Assembly (NCBI RefSeq): GCF_004565465.1
Contig: NZ_SRHY01000003.1
Location: 1 to 64,000, forward strand
Source: Lentibacillus salicampi
GTDB taxonomy: Bacteria; Bacillota; Bacilli; Bacillales; Amphibacillaceae
Reading direction: 5' to 3'
DNA: 64,000 nucleotides
The translations under genes were made by a program, and so were the position numbers. The notes beneath the pieces are model-generated. The model worked only from the letters and a program-made list of their open reading frames with translations. It searched no databases and was not told the DNA's origin. This document shows positions 1-9,060 of the stretch, piece by piece; the stretch's first letter is position 1; the number at the start of each line of letters is the position of its first letter.

Positions 1-182
1 CCTCAATTTTGGCTTGTTTTTTGTGGTAAATTAACAATACCTTATATTTGAGTGTGCTGCCACTTTAATTTACTGAGATATTTGAGAGGGATGGTTTTAA
101 GCCATCGCGATAGCGATTTTGTTCAATTTCCTGTATCATGAGCAGTTCACCTTTTATAAATGTAAAAAAGGAGGAATGGTTG

Positions 183-941
183 ATGGGACATGCATTAATA
201 ACGGCAGGGACATCAGGTCTGGGCAGACAGGTGATCCAAGCATTTCTGGAAGCCGGCCATTGTGTTACAACAACGTATTACAGCAATGCTGAAAAGGCCC
301 GGGAAGTCCAGTACGAACTAGCATCTTACAGCCATTTATTACATATTGAACAAGCAGATGTAACGAATAAACAAGACATAGCAAATTTGGTGAACCGTGC
401 AGTGGATCATCATGGTGGCATTGACTATTTAATCAATAACGCAGGACCGTTTGTATTTGAACGGAAAAAACTGCTTGATTATTCGGATAATGAATGGGAT
501 GAAATTGTTAATGGTAATCTGGATGCTGTCTTTTATTTACTGAAACAGACAGTACCTTATATGCGAAAACAGCGGTTTGGCAGAATTGTTAATTATGGTT
601 TTCAGGGAGCAAACAGTGCTTCCGGTTGGTTGTACCGCGCAGCATTTGCAGCGGCTAAGAGCGGTTTGGTTTCATTGACGAAAACCGTGGCATTTGAAGA
701 AGCCGAATATCAAATCACATCGAATATGGTTTGCCCGGGGAATATCGTCGGCGAGATGAAGGAAGCAGGCATTGAAAAAAGCAGAAAAGTGCATGATGAC
801 AAGACACCAATCGGAAGGCCCGGCACCGGAGAAGATATTGCACGCATGATTATGTATTTATGTGACCCGGATTCCGATATGATTACAGGGTCTGTTTTTG
901 AAATTACGGGCGGTATTGACGTCATCAATCGCTATCGATGA
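183..941 (+). CDS. ytkK: YtkK-like short-chain dehydrogenase/reductase family protein
   Basis: A 252-residue Rossmann-fold protein of the SDR superfamily. The nucleotide-binding loop GTSGLG lies at residues 9-14 and the NNAG motif at 85-88. A C-terminal segment ending in TGSVFEITGG matches the usual SDR end. The ATG at 183 was chosen over an in-frame ATG at 138 because AAGGAGG (168-174) sits 8 bases upstream. The canonical YxxxK catalytic motif reads FAAAK (155-159), so the general acid Tyr is a Phe. From memory B. subtilis YtkK has the same local sequence. The protein may therefore not be a standard 3-oxoacyl-ACP reductase. The substrate is unknown. It stands alone upstream of ald. Confidence 0.8.
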   Translation: MGHALITAGTSGLGRQVIQAFLEAGHCVTTTYYSNAEKAREVQYELASYSHLLHIEQADVTNKQDIANLVNRAVDHHGGIDYLINNAGPFVFERKKLLDYSDNEWDEIVNGNLDAVFYLLKQTVPYMRKQRFGRIVNYGFQGANSASGWLYRAAFAAAKSGLVSLTKTVAFEEAEYQITSNMVCPGNIVGEMKEAGIEKSRKVHDDKTPIGRPGTGEDIARMIMYLCDPDSDMITGSVFEITGGIDVINRYR

Positions 942-1028
942 CGTTTTAATGTGTTTTTTGAGAGAGTTTGTTATAATGAAAGTGTTTTCAATTATCTTTA
1001 TTACATATTATTCTAGGAGGTATATACA

Positions 1029-2147
1029 TTGGAAATTGGTGTACCAAAGGAAATTAAAAACAATGAAAATCGGGTTGCTATGACACCGGCTGGGGTGGTC
1101 ACATTAAAGAGTGCAGGGCATGAAGTTTATGTGCAGACTGGTGCCGGATTGGGATCTGGTTTTACCGATGAGGCCTATGCTGATGAGGGAGCAGTGATTG
1201 CCTCGACCGCGGAAGAAGCCTGGTCAAAAGAAATGGTTATGAAAGTCAAAGAACCGCTGCCCGAAGAATATGGCTATTTTTACGAAGGTCAAATTTTATT
1301 AACGTTCCTGCATCTGGCAGCGGAACCGGAATTGACGAAAGCATTAATTGATAAAAAAGTGGTTGGCATCGCCTATGAGACCGTTCAACTTGGAAATGGA
1401 GCGTTGCCGCTATTGACACCGATGAGTGAGGTAGCTGGGCGGATGGCTTCACAAATTGGTGCACAGTTCCTTGAAAAAACCAAAGACGGGAAAGGTGTTC
1501 TGCTTTCCGGTATTCCGGGTGTTCAGCGCGGAAAAGTGACGGTCATCGGCGGTGGCGGTGTCGGAACCAACGCGGCTAGAATTGCGATGGGGCTCGGTGC
1601 CGATGTGACTATTATTGATTTGGATCCCGAACGGCTGCGACAACTTGATGAAATGTTTGGTTCGGATGTCAACACGTTGATGTCCAATCCAAAAAACATT
1701 GCGGATGCGGTGTCTGAGTCTGATCTTGTGGTTGGAGCTGTTCTGATTCCAGGAGCTAAGGCGCCGACGCTGATAACAGAAGAAATGGTCAAGGCCATGC
1801 CGGAAGATTCGGTTATTGTTGATGTTGCCATTGACCAGGGTGGCGTTGTGGAAACAAATGACCGGATTACGTCGCACGATAACCCGACATACAAAAAACA
1901 TGGCGTTGTTCATTACGCTGTTCCGAATATCCCCGGCGCAGTGCCGCGGACAGCAACGATTGGACTGACCAATGTAACCGTGCCGTATGCACTGCAATTG
2001 GCCAATAAAGGCTACCGGCGGGCTTGTCTTGATAATGAAGCGTTGCTGAAAGGTATCAACACTGTGGATGGGTATGTGACATATCAAGCCGTTGCTGAAG
2101 CCCATGACTTGCATTATGATGATGTGCATACACTGCTGAATAAATAA
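1029..2147 (+). CDS. ald: Alanine dehydrogenase
   Basis: NAD-dependent L-alanine dehydrogenase (alanine + NAD+ + water to pyruvate + ammonium + NADH), cytoplasmic, used in alanine catabolism and important in spore development in B. subtilis. The 372 residues match the family length. The family's pyruvate-binding Arg (R15), catalytic Lys (K74, in KVKEP) and His (H95, in FLHLA) are visible, as is the glycine-rich GGGGVG dinucleotide loop near residue 173. Translation starts at TTG 1029, with AGGAGG at 1015-1020. A -10-like TATAAT lies near 972. A strong intrinsic terminator follows, so the gene is probably monocistronic. Confidence 0.97.
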   Translation: MEIGVPKEIKNNENRVAMTPAGVVTLKSAGHEVYVQTGAGLGSGFTDEAYADEGAVIASTAEEAWSKEMVMKVKEPLPEEYGYFYEGQILLTFLHLAAEPELTKALIDKKVVGIAYETVQLGNGALPLLTPMSEVAGRMASQIGAQFLEKTKDGKGVLLSGIPGVQRGKVTVIGGGGVGTNAARIAMGLGADVTIIDLDPERLRQLDEMFGSDVNTLMSNPKNIADAVSESDLVVGAVLIPGAKAPTLITEEMVKAMPEDSVIVDVAIDQGGVVETNDRITSHDNPTYKKHGVVHYAVPNIPGAVPRTATIGLTNVTVPYALQLANKGYRRACLDNEALLKGINTVDGYVTYQAVAEAHDLHYDDVHTLLNK

Positions 2148-2194
2148 TCAAAGCTGTCTCTGATTTAGTAGCAGATTGTTCAACGTAAATGGAT

Positions 2195-2227
2195 AAAAAA
2201 TGCACCCTGAATTGGGGTGCATTTTTG
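2195..2227 (+). terminator. Intrinsic terminator after ald
   Basis: An A-rich run, then an inverted repeat (tgcaccc / ggggtgca) with a 6-base loop, then a T-run. It lies about 50 bases after the ald stop. The flanking A and T runs could let it work on both strands, also ending pepQ, although the pepQ stop is about 180 bases away. Confidence 0.85.
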
Positions 2228-2410
2228 TACGACGGGCAGCCACACAAAAAGTACATCAGCTTACAAATGTAATTTTATGGACTTCCAATGAGCAACACAG
2301 TCCACCACTGGACGGCTCTTTGTTATTTGTTGATATCTACGGCAAGCGATTCCCTGATCGGACCAAACATAAAAGCACACAGAACCGACCAATAACTTCT
2401 CATGCACACT

Positions 2411-3508
2411 TCATCCCACGATCTGCAGTTCTTTTGGAAAGGTGGTTAATGCTTCAGCGCCGTTATCTGTCATGAACACCATATCTTCAATTCTTACGCC
2501 ACCTTGACCTGGCACGTAAATCCCCGGCTCAATGGTATAACACATACCGGTCTGGAGTGGGAGTTTGTTTTGACTATGCATGGATGGGTATTCGTGTGTT
2601 TCAATCCCGAGTCCATGACCAACGCGATGGGTAAAATAGTCGCCATAACCGGCTTGTTCAATTGGCCGGCGTGCAGCTGAGTCAATTTCACCGACTGCCG
2701 TTCCTTTTGTGGAGGCGTTGAGCGCTTTCGTTTCTGCCTCAAGAACAGTTTGATAAATCGTCTTCTGCTCAGGCGTGATTGATTTATAAGCGACTGTCCG
2801 GGTCATATCGGAACAATAACCTTCATAAACGACTCCAAGATCAAACAGCACCAAATCGCCTTTTTCAACTTTTTTCATGGATGGCGTCCCATGCGGCGAT
2901 GCCGTCTTAGCACCGGACAGGGCCATCGTTGAAAACGACATTTGCTGAACGCCTTGTTTTTTCAGTTCATATTCAATTCGTGCAATAATTTCCAGTTCAG
3001 GAACACCCTCATTGATGGACCTGATTCCTGTTTCGATTCCAAAATCAGCAAGCTCTGCAGCCTGTTTAAGGAGCTGATATTCCTCGTTGCTTTTAATCAC
3101 CCTTAAATTGGCTAGTATTTCCTGTGCATCGCTGAATCTGGTATCCGGCAGCACGGACTTAATATGATGAAACCGCTCCATTGTCAGATGGTTTTGCTCG
3201 ACTGCTGCGGATTCAGGAATGCTGTCATTGCGCATCAGAAATTGATAAAACAGTTCCCATGGATTTTCACTGTCACTGTACGCGATGATTTCGTGTTTCC
3301 ATCCAGCATTTTTGGCATCTTCTTTCTCCATCGCGGGAACAATTAGTAAGGGATCGTGGTACTTGCTGACATAGACAGCGATAACGCGTTCGTGCGGATC
3401 GGTATAGTAATTGCTTAAGTAGTAAAAGTTGGCGCTTGATGTCACAAGGATACTGTCCAGGTTATTTGATTTCAGTTCGTTATAAAGTGTGTTAAGTCTT
3501 TCCGTCAT
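2411..3508 (-). CDS. pepQ: M24 family Xaa-Pro dipeptidase
   Basis: A cytoplasmic metallopeptidase of the M24 (pita-bread) fold that cleaves X-Pro dipeptides. The N-terminal creatinase-like domain covers about residues 1-125. The C-terminal catalytic domain carries the expected dinuclear metal ligands: Asp in LFDLG, Asp in SDMTRT, His in GHGLG, Glu in TIEPG and Glu in VRIED. The 365 residues match the family. ATG 3508 is preferred to GTG 3517 because the GAGGGA ribosome site would abut the GTG but is correctly spaced for the ATG. The symbol rests on family resemblance; B. subtilis has several paralogues (YkvY, YqhT), so the exact orthologue is not certain. Confidence 0.85.
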   Translation of the reverse strand: MTERLNTLYNELKSNNLDSILVTSSANFYYLSNYYTDPHERVIAVYVSKYHDPLLIVPAMEKEDAKNAGWKHEIIAYSDSENPWELFYQFLMRNDSIPESAAVEQNHLTMERFHHIKSVLPDTRFSDAQEILANLRVIKSNEEYQLLKQAAELADFGIETGIRSINEGVPELEIIARIEYELKKQGVQQMSFSTMALSGAKTASPHGTPSMKKVEKGDLVLFDLGVVYEGYCSDMTRTVAYKSITPEQKTIYQTVLEAETKALNASTKGTAVGEIDSAARRPIEQAGYGDYFTHRVGHGLGIETHEYPSMHSQNKLPLQTGMCYTIEPGIYVPGQGGVRIEDMVFMTDNGAEALTTFPKELQIVG

Positions 3509-3578
3509 TGTAAGCACTCCCTCTTCATACGATTTAGTCCATTATAACAAACCAAATACAAAAAAGTCGCTTCAGGAT

Positions 3579-3606
3579 TGAAACTTTTCCCGGGCAATAT
3601 CGTATG
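3579..3606 (+). promoter_or_regulatory. SigW-type promoter of pspA
   Basis: TGAAAC at 3579-3584 followed by TTTT, a 16-base spacer and CGTATG at 3601-3606. This matches the extracytoplasmic-function SigW consensus (TGAAAC, T-rich, 16 bases, CGTATA) almost exactly. B. subtilis pspA belongs to the SigW regulon, which supports the reading. Confidence 0.85.
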
Positions 3607-3671
3607 ACATAGAGAATCATTCAAACTGACGGACCATGACTGACATAAATTTTAAAAAGGAGGCTATCTGT

Positions 3672-4343
3672 ATGTTTAAATTTTTCAAACGTGTGTCGAC
3701 AGTAGTTGGTTCTGAGTTGAATGCCATGCTTGACAAGGCAGAGGATCCGGTGAAAATGCTTGACCAGTATATCAGGGATATGGAAAGTGACATCAGGGAA
3801 GTCGAATCAGCTGTATCCAAACATGTGGCCAATGAAAAAATGCTTAAACGAAAAAGAGATGATGCACAAGCCAAGGTGAAAAAACGGCAGGACCAGGCTG
3901 AACAAGCGATTGAAGCAGATGATGAAGATCTGGCAAAAAGAGCACTGGAAGATAAAGCAGAACATCAGAACCAGGCTGAATTACTGCAGGAATCGTGGGA
4001 GCAGGCAAACAAAGACAGCAATAGTTTACGCGAAAAGCTGGATGAAATGAAAAAAGAATACCAGCAAATGAAATTGAAAAAAGATTCACTGCAGGCTCGT
4101 GCGGAAACCGCTAAAACCAAAACGAAAATGAACCGGACCATGTCTGCAATCGGCAGTGATGAGTCCAAAAAAGGGTTTGAACGGATGGAGGAAAAGGTAC
4201 TGCAGTATGAGGCAGAGGCGGACACCAGTGAGGACTTTTCACAAGAAAGTCGTACATTGGATGATGAATTTGACAAATTGAATAACCATCGTGATGTTGA
4301 TGATGAGCTGGCTGAACTCAAGAAGAAAATAGGAAAAGAATAG
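3672..4343 (+). CDS. pspA: PspA/IM30 family envelope-stress protein
   Basis: A PspA/IM30 (ESCRT-III-like) peripheral membrane protein that oligomerises on stressed membranes. Of the 223 residues, an amphipathic N-terminal helix ([13 protein letters not shown]) is followed by almost continuous, highly charged coiled coil rich in Lys, Glu and Gln. This is the classic layout and length (B. subtilis PspA has 227). ATG 3672 was chosen over the upstream in-frame ATG 3636 because AAGGAGG at 3657-3663 is correctly spaced and the family's conserved N-terminal helix begins there. The SigW-type promoter upstream implies induction by cell-envelope stress. Confidence 0.93.
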   Translation: MFKFFKRVSTVVGSELNAMLDKAEDPVKMLDQYIRDMESDIREVESAVSKHVANEKMLKRKRDDAQAKVKKRQDQAEQAIEADDEDLAKRALEDKAEHQNQAELLQESWEQANKDSNSLREKLDEMKKEYQQMKLKKDSLQARAETAKTKTKMNRTMSAIGSDESKKGFERMEEKVLQYEAEADTSEDFSQESRTLDDEFDKLNNHRDVDDELAELKKKIGKE

Positions 4344-4449
4344 TCGTTTACACGTTATGCATGAAAAAAAGTTAAAACGGGTAAAGGAATCATTAGGGCC
4401 TCTATCGAATATAGAGAGCGCAGACTATTTTGCAAAAGGAGCGATATTC

Positions 4450-5130
4450 ATGAAAGTATCCTATCATGGCCATTCTGTCGTTCGGGTTGAAACAGACAAA
4501 CATACCATTTTAATTGACCCGTTTATTTCTGGAAACGAAGCATGTGATCTTGACGCTGCATCTGTTAAAGCGGATGTCATCCTGCTGACCCACGGGCATA
4601 ATGATCACGTCGGGGATACCGAAACGATTGCCAAACGCAACGACGCGCTGATTGTAGCCCCGAATGAACTTGCTGATTACCTTGCGGGTAAAGGGTTGAA
4701 CACACACAATATGCATATCGGTGGCGCACATGAATTTGATTTCGGAAAAGTGAAATATACCCAAGCTTTTCACGGTTCATCATTTACAGAAGAAGATGGT
4801 ACGATTGTTTATACCGGAATGCCGGCTGGAATCCTGCTGACCGTCGATAGCAAGACGCTTTACCATGTCGGCGATACTGGCTTATTTAGCGATTTGAAGC
4901 TGATCGGCGATATGAATGATATCGACATTGCATTTGTGCCAATTGGTGATAATTTCACAATGGGGCCTCATGACGCACTCATTGCCTCAGACTGGATCAA
5001 TGCCAAAACCGTCGTTCCGGTTCATTACAATACATTCCCAGTGATTGAGCAGGATCCGGATGATTTCGCCTCCAAGGTGAAAACCGGCAAAGGACTTGCG
5101 ATGAAAATCGGAGACTCAGTGGAACTCTAA
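4450..5130 (+). CDS. ytkL: UPF0173 metal-dependent hydrolase YtkL
   Basis: A 226-residue metallo-beta-lactamase-fold protein of the UPF0173 family. The metal-binding signature THGHNDH lies near residues 53-59. Further ligands fit the His in AFHGSS, the Asp in HVGDTG and the His in VPVHYNT. The natural substrate of this conserved family is not known to me. ATG 4450 (AAAGGAG just upstream) replaces an earlier in-frame ATG at 4357; the family starts with [13 protein letters not shown] sequence. A perfect hairpin terminator follows. Confidence 0.9.
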   Translation: MKVSYHGHSVVRVETDKHTILIDPFISGNEACDLDAASVKADVILLTHGHNDHVGDTETIAKRNDALIVAPNELADYLAGKGLNTHNMHIGGAHEFDFGKVKYTQAFHGSSFTEEDGTIVYTGMPAGILLTVDSKTLYHVGDTGLFSDLKLIGDMNDIDIAFVPIGDNFTMGPHDALIASDWINAKTVVPVHYNTFPVIEQDPDDFASKVKTGKGLAMKIGDSVEL

Positions 5131-5132
5131 AT

Positions 5133-5164
5133 GAAAAACGTGAGCGGGAATGCTCACGTTTTTA
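5133..5164 (+). terminator. Intrinsic terminator after ytkL
   Basis: Inverted repeat aaaacgtgagc / gctcacgtttt with a 6-base loop followed by a T-run, immediately after the ytkL stop codon. Confidence 0.9.
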
Positions 5165-5249
5165 ACTTCAGTAAAGTTTCTGACGATACATACCTTAAGA
5201 AGATGCTATAATAAGTTTAACCGCATAGAACGTAATAAGGAGCAATGTT

Positions 5250-6005
5250 ATGGATAACATGTTAATACTGCTATTTTTTCTTCTTGGACTTATCTTCGGT
5301 TCATTTTTCAATGTAGTCGGATTGCGTGCCCCCCTTAAACAGCCCTTCGTCAATGATCGGTCGATTTGCCCGCAATGCAACCATCAGCTGAAATGGTATG
5401 AACTCATCCCCATTTTGTCTTACATATTCCAACGTGGCCGGTGCAGACACTGTCATAAAAAAATTTCATACCTTTACCCGTTAATTGAGCTACTAACCGG
5501 TCTATTATTTGCGTTTAGTTACATCAAGGTCGGATTGAATGCGGAAATGATGACGGCATTGTTATTCGTATCGATGCTGGTTATTATTTTTGTCTCGGAC
5601 ATGGCCTATATGCTGATTCCGAACAACATTTTGCTCTTCTTTTTGCCCCTGTTTATCGTGATGCGTATCATTCATCCGCTTGACCCGTGGTGGTCCTCAA
5701 TTATGGGCGCACTTGCCGGGGGAATGATCATCGCGTTGGTCATTCTCGTGAGCCGTGGCGGTATGGGGGCAGGGGATATGAAACTGTTTGGTCTTTTAGG
5801 CATTATCCTGGGATTTGAAAAAACCTTGCTGACGTTATTTCTTTCCTGCATGATCGGTGCTGTCCTTGGACTCGTGTTGTTGTTACTGAAAGTCATTAAC
5901 CGGAAGCAGCCTGTTCCATTCGGCCCGTATATCGTTGTTGCAGCGATGACAGCCTATTTCTTTGGTGATGCTGTATTAAGCTGGTATTTTAATGATTTGA
6001 TGTAA
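5250..6005 (+). CDS. comC: Type IV prepilin peptidase / N-methyltransferase (ComC-like)
   Basis: An A24-family aspartyl membrane protease that cleaves type IV prepilin-like leaders and methylates the new N-terminus. In Bacilli it processes the ComG pseudopilins for DNA uptake. The 251 residues contain an N-terminal membrane segment, a cytoplasmic loop with two CxxC zinc motifs (CPQC and CRHC), then several membrane segments. The catalytic GxGD motif reads GMGAGDMK. The start has AAGGAG 8 bases upstream. In B. subtilis comC lies next to folC, so its position here is a rearrangement or lineage difference. No comG genes are in the window. Confidence 0.9.
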   Translation: MDNMLILLFFLLGLIFGSFFNVVGLRAPLKQPFVNDRSICPQCNHQLKWYELIPILSYIFQRGRCRHCHKKISYLYPLIELLTGLLFAFSYIKVGLNAEMMTALLFVSMLVIIFVSDMAYMLIPNNILLFFLPLFIVMRIIHPLDPWWSSIMGALAGGMIIALVILVSRGGMGAGDMKLFGLLGIILGFEKTLLTLFLSCMIGAVLGLVLLLLKVINRKQPVPFGPYIVVAAMTAYFFGDAVLSWYFNDLM

Positions 6006-6082
6006 AGACATGAACGTTTCCCTCTCATAAGTTCTGTTCCATCCGTGTTTATCATAGATTAACAGCAAGGGAGGAGATAGAC

Positions 6083-6304
6083 ATGCAGCATTATGCGATT
6101 TTACGGTTGCTTCTGGCGGGTTTTTTCCTTTATGTGGCCTGGCCCGTTATTCCGAGTGCTGTCACACCGGAAGCCGTTCTGTTTTGGGGTGCATGGCTTG
6201 GTTTTTTTGTCCTGGTGGTAGGGGCGAATTTTGCTACACTTATGCAAATGACCGAGCCGCCGATTATGGAACAGGATAGAACAGGGACACGGCAGCAAGC
6301 TTAA
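6083..6304 (+). CDS. Small two-helix membrane protein of unknown function
   Basis: 73 residues with a clear GGAGGAG ribosome site before the ATG. Two hydrophobic helices (about residues 5-21 and 32-52) are followed by a short charged tail ending EQDRTGTRQQA. I do not recognise a family. Strong RBS, reasonable hydrophobic pattern and placement between two well-supported same-strand genes argue that it is real. Confidence 0.6.
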   Translation: MQHYAILRLLLAGFFLYVAWPVIPSAVTPEAVLFWGAWLGFFVLVVGANFATLMQMTEPPIMEQDRTGTRQQA

Positions 6305-6382
6305 CCATTGAGGTTTCAATGTATCAACTGTATAATAAATGACAAGTATACGTACTAGTACAGTTGAAAGTCGGTGAACCGG

Positions 6383-7690
6383 ATGGCTACCAAACATGAA
6401 CAAATTTTGCAGCATATCTTATCGCTGGAAATCGGGCATAAAATTTCGGTCAGACAGATTGCAAAAACACTGAATGTCAGTGAAGGCACTGCCTACCGGG
6501 CCATTAAAGAAGCTGAAAATCAGGGGATTGTCAGTACGATCGAACGTGTGGGGACGATTCGAATTGAGCGGAAAAAAAAGGAGAACTTTGAACGGCTGAC
6601 GTTTGCAGAAGTGATCAAAATCGTTGATGGACAAGTATTAGGTGGCCGGAGGGGGTTGCATAAAACATTAAATAAATTTGTTATCGGAGCGATGCAGCTG
6701 GATGCCATGATGCGGTATACTGAAGCTGGTTCACTGTTAATCGTTGGTAACCGGGTGAAGGCACATGAACTGGCATTAAATGAAGAGGCAGCGGTTTTAA
6801 TTACGGGCGGATTTGATACAAATGATGACATTAAGCAGCTGGCAGATGAAAAACAGCTTCCGATTATGTCGACAAGCTATGATACATTTACGGTTGCTGC
6901 CATGATTAACCGAGCGATATACGACCAGCTGATCAAAAAGGAAATTGTATTTGTCGGCGATATTTATACACCTTATGATGAATCGTTATATTTATATACA
7001 AAAGATACGCTTGAGCGCTGGTATGTGTTAAACGCGCAGTCTGCCCATACACGCTACCCTGTCGTCGATACAAAAGAGCGTGTCACCGGTATGATTACAT
7101 CAAAAGACCTGATCGGGAAAGACCGAGACATGCGTGTTGAAAAAATGATGACGCGGAATCCGATTACCGCCCAGGAAAAAACATCATTGGCTTATGTGGC
7201 CCATATGATGGTGTGGGAAGGGATTGAGATGGTCCCTGTTGTGGATTCCTCCTATAAACTGCTCGGCGTTGTGTCACGCCAGGACGTTTTGAAAGCATTG
7301 CAGCAAATTCAGCGTCAGCCACAGACGGGTGAAACCATTGATGATATTGTTGCAAGTAATCTGGTTCCGGCAGAAGAGGATCAGACCGTTTTTCATGCAC
7401 ATGTGACGCCGCAAATGACCAACCAACTCGGCACACTTTCGAATGGTGTGTTCACATCGTTAATGACTGAAGCAAGCAGTCAGTTGCTAAGACATCATAA
7501 AAAAGGTGATCTTGTCGTGGAAAATCTGACGGTCTATTTTCTGAAGCCGGTACAAATTGACAGCAACGTGATAATCAGGCCGAAGCTGATGGAAGCCGGA
7601 CGTATTTACGCAAAAATCGATATCGAAGTTTTTAACGGCAAGACAATGGTCGGAAAAGGTCTCCTCATGGCCCAATTAATCGACCGTTAA
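6383..7690 (+). CDS. ytoI: YtoI-like regulator with HTH, DRTGG, CBS and hotdog domains
   Basis: A 435-residue multidomain protein. An N-terminal winged-helix segment of about 60 residues (ISVRQIAKTLNVSEGTAYRA) is followed by a DRTGG domain (about 65-180), paired CBS domains (about 190-310; ligand-like segments near PVVDTKERVTGMIT and PVVDSSYKLLGVVS), and a C-terminal hotdog (thioesterase-like) domain (about 330-435). The architecture matches B. subtilis YtoI, which begins MATKHEQI. ATG 6383 fits that and lies 5 bases after GGTGA; GTG 6374 is an alternative. CBS domains suggest adenine-nucleotide sensing and the hotdog domain an acyl-CoA ligand; both are inference. Confidence 0.9.
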   Translation: MATKHEQILQHILSLEIGHKISVRQIAKTLNVSEGTAYRAIKEAENQGIVSTIERVGTIRIERKKKENFERLTFAEVIKIVDGQVLGGRRGLHKTLNKFVIGAMQLDAMMRYTEAGSLLIVGNRVKAHELALNEEAAVLITGGFDTNDDIKQLADEKQLPIMSTSYDTFTVAAMINRAIYDQLIKKEIVFVGDIYTPYDESLYLYTKDTLERWYVLNAQSAHTRYPVVDTKERVTGMITSKDLIGKDRDMRVEKMMTRNPITAQEKTSLAYVAHMMVWEGIEMVPVVDSSYKLLGVVSRQDVLKALQQIQRQPQTGETIDDIVASNLVPAEEDQTVFHAHVTPQMTNQLGTLSNGVFTSLMTEASSQLLRHHKKGDLVVENLTVYFLKPVQIDSNVIIRPKLMEAGRIYAKIDIEVFNGKTMVGKGLLMAQLIDR

Positions 7691-7695
7691 GCGCT

Positions 7696-7730
7696 GGAGG
7701 CGGCTGTTTACTCCGCATGTAGCCGCCTCC
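7696..7730. terminator. Hairpin between convergent ytoI and ytpI, possible bidirectional terminator
   Basis: A perfect 10-base inverted repeat (ggaggcggct / agccgcctcc) with a 15-base loop. There is no T-run on either side, so termination is not assured. One arm lies inside the last codons of ytpI and its stop codon is in the loop. Confidence 0.45.
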
Positions 7731-8001
7731 ATTCATGACGGTAGTGTTTGGTTTCTTTCATGCCAACATATAAATTCGTGCCGCCGAAAATCAGAAAAAC
7801 AATCCCGATAAATAACGAAATCCGTGTTTGATAAAATAGATATTGGTTAATGGCAAAAAAGAAAATAAAACTTCCGAGACAAATCCGTGACTTTGCGTTA
7901 AAATAAGCTTGAGTCAGCCTGTCATCACTTTTGACAATGGCTACTTTGTAATAAACCCACAAAACGAGTGAGAGTACGATAATCATTGGAAAAATAATCA
8001 T
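7708..8001 (-). CDS. ytpI: YtpI-like membrane protein
   Basis: 97 residues with three hydrophobic segments (about residues 1-17, 38-54 and 61-79), a basic loop and a charged C-terminal tail, resembling the YtpI family found beside ytoI and nrnA in B. subtilis. The ATG at 8001 follows a GGAGC ribosome site; in-frame upstream starts lack one and extend into non-hydrophobic sequence. Function unknown. It lies between ytoI and nrnA, convergent with ytoI and divergent from nrnA. Confidence 0.8.
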   Translation of the reverse strand: MIIFPMIIVLSLVLWVYYKVAIVKSDDRLTQAYFNAKSRICLGSFIFFFAINQYLFYQTRISLFIGIVFLIFGGTNLYVGMKETKHYRHEWRRLHAE

Positions 8002-8106
8002 AACATCTGCTCCTAATCCATTTAAGTCTTTATACAGTGTAGCTTGTTTTGTACCATTAGGAAAGTAATCCAAATCAATTAAATGTGACAAAGTCAGGAG
8101 AATTAA

Positions 8107-9054
8107 ATGAGCATACAACCTATTATACAGGCAATCAAAACTTATGACACAATTATTATCCACCGGCATGTCCGGCCTGATCCGGATGCATACGGTTCAC
8201 AGGCGGGCCTGAAAGAGATTATTGCACAATCATTTCCGGATAAAAATGTCTATATCACCGGTGAACAGGATCCATCCCTGGATTTTCTGGCAACAATGGA
8301 TCATCTCGACGATCATACATACGAAAACGCACTTGTCATTGTCTGTGATACCGCTAATGCCACCCGTATAAGTGATGAACGTTATGATTTGGGAGATAAA
8401 TTGATTAAAATTGATCACCACCCAGTTGTGGACGATTATGGGGACGTGGCTTGGGTAGATACGACCGCGAGTTCGACGAGTGAAATGATCTATGATTTTT
8501 ACTTAACAGCGAAACATGAAGGGTTTATCATTAGCGATGAAGCTGCTCGCCTGCTTTACGCCGGAATCGTCGGTGATACGGGAAGGTTTTTGTTCCCGAG
8601 TACAACAAAGAAAACGTTCCAGCATGCCGCTGAGCTTGTGACGCATCATTTTGACCGTTCGAGTCTTTATGATGGTATCTACTGCATTAAGAACAATATG
8701 GCGAAACTGCAGGGTTATGTTCTGCAGCAATTTAAGCTTTCAGAATCCGGATTGAGCTCAGTGAAATTGACCAAAGCCCTGTTGGACGAATATGGTGTCA
8801 GTCCCATGGAAACCGGTCAGCTTGTAGGGGTCCTCGGGGATATTGAAGGAATTAAAGCCTGGGTACTATTTATTGAAGAAGAAGATATAATCAGGGTGCG
8901 TTTACGTTCAAAAGGCCCTGTTATCAATGGCATCGCCGCTAAATATAATGGTGGCGGACATCCAATGGCCTCAGGTGCAACTGTCAGCACCTGGGAGGAA
9001 ACCGATAAGGTGATTAAAGACCTTGATGAGGTATGCAGGAATTATGAAGCGTAG
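8107..9054 (+). CDS. nrnA: Bifunctional oligoribonuclease / pAp phosphatase NrnA
   Basis: A 315-residue DHH/DHHA1 phosphoesterase that degrades nanoRNAs and dephosphorylates 3'-phosphoadenosine 5'-phosphate. The N-terminal DHH domain has the HxHxDPD metal site (HRHVRPDPDAYGS, about residues 18-30), an Asp in VCDTAN, the DHH triad (KIDHHPV, near residue 103) and an Asp in VGDTGR. The C-terminal DHHA1 domain ends with the substrate-binding GGGHPMASGA. The RBS AGGAG is well spaced. This matches the ytoI-ytpI-nrnA-ytrHI-dnaE order of B. subtilis. Confidence 0.95.
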   Translation: MSIQPIIQAIKTYDTIIIHRHVRPDPDAYGSQAGLKEIIAQSFPDKNVYITGEQDPSLDFLATMDHLDDHTYENALVIVCDTANATRISDERYDLGDKLIKIDHHPVVDDYGDVAWVDTTASSTSEMIYDFYLTAKHEGFIISDEAARLLYAGIVGDTGRFLFPSTTKKTFQHAAELVTHHFDRSSLYDGIYCIKNNMAKLQGYVLQQFKLSESGLSSVKLTKALLDEYGVSPMETGQLVGVLGDIEGIKAWVLFIEEEDIIRVRLRSKGPVINGIAAKYNGGGHPMASGATVSTWEETDKVIKDLDEVCRNYEA

Positions 9055-9060
9055 TACGAT

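Noticed and set aside
1449..2129. Long open frame antisense to ald, with two others on the same strand nearby
   Set aside because: It lies wholly within ald on the opposite strand, lacks a ribosome site and its predicted protein (Asn/His/Arg-rich) looks like antisense translation.
2200..2475. Plus-strand frame between ald and pepQ
   Set aside because: It begins inside the ald terminator, overlaps the 3' end of pepQ, and has no ribosome site or recognisable protein features.
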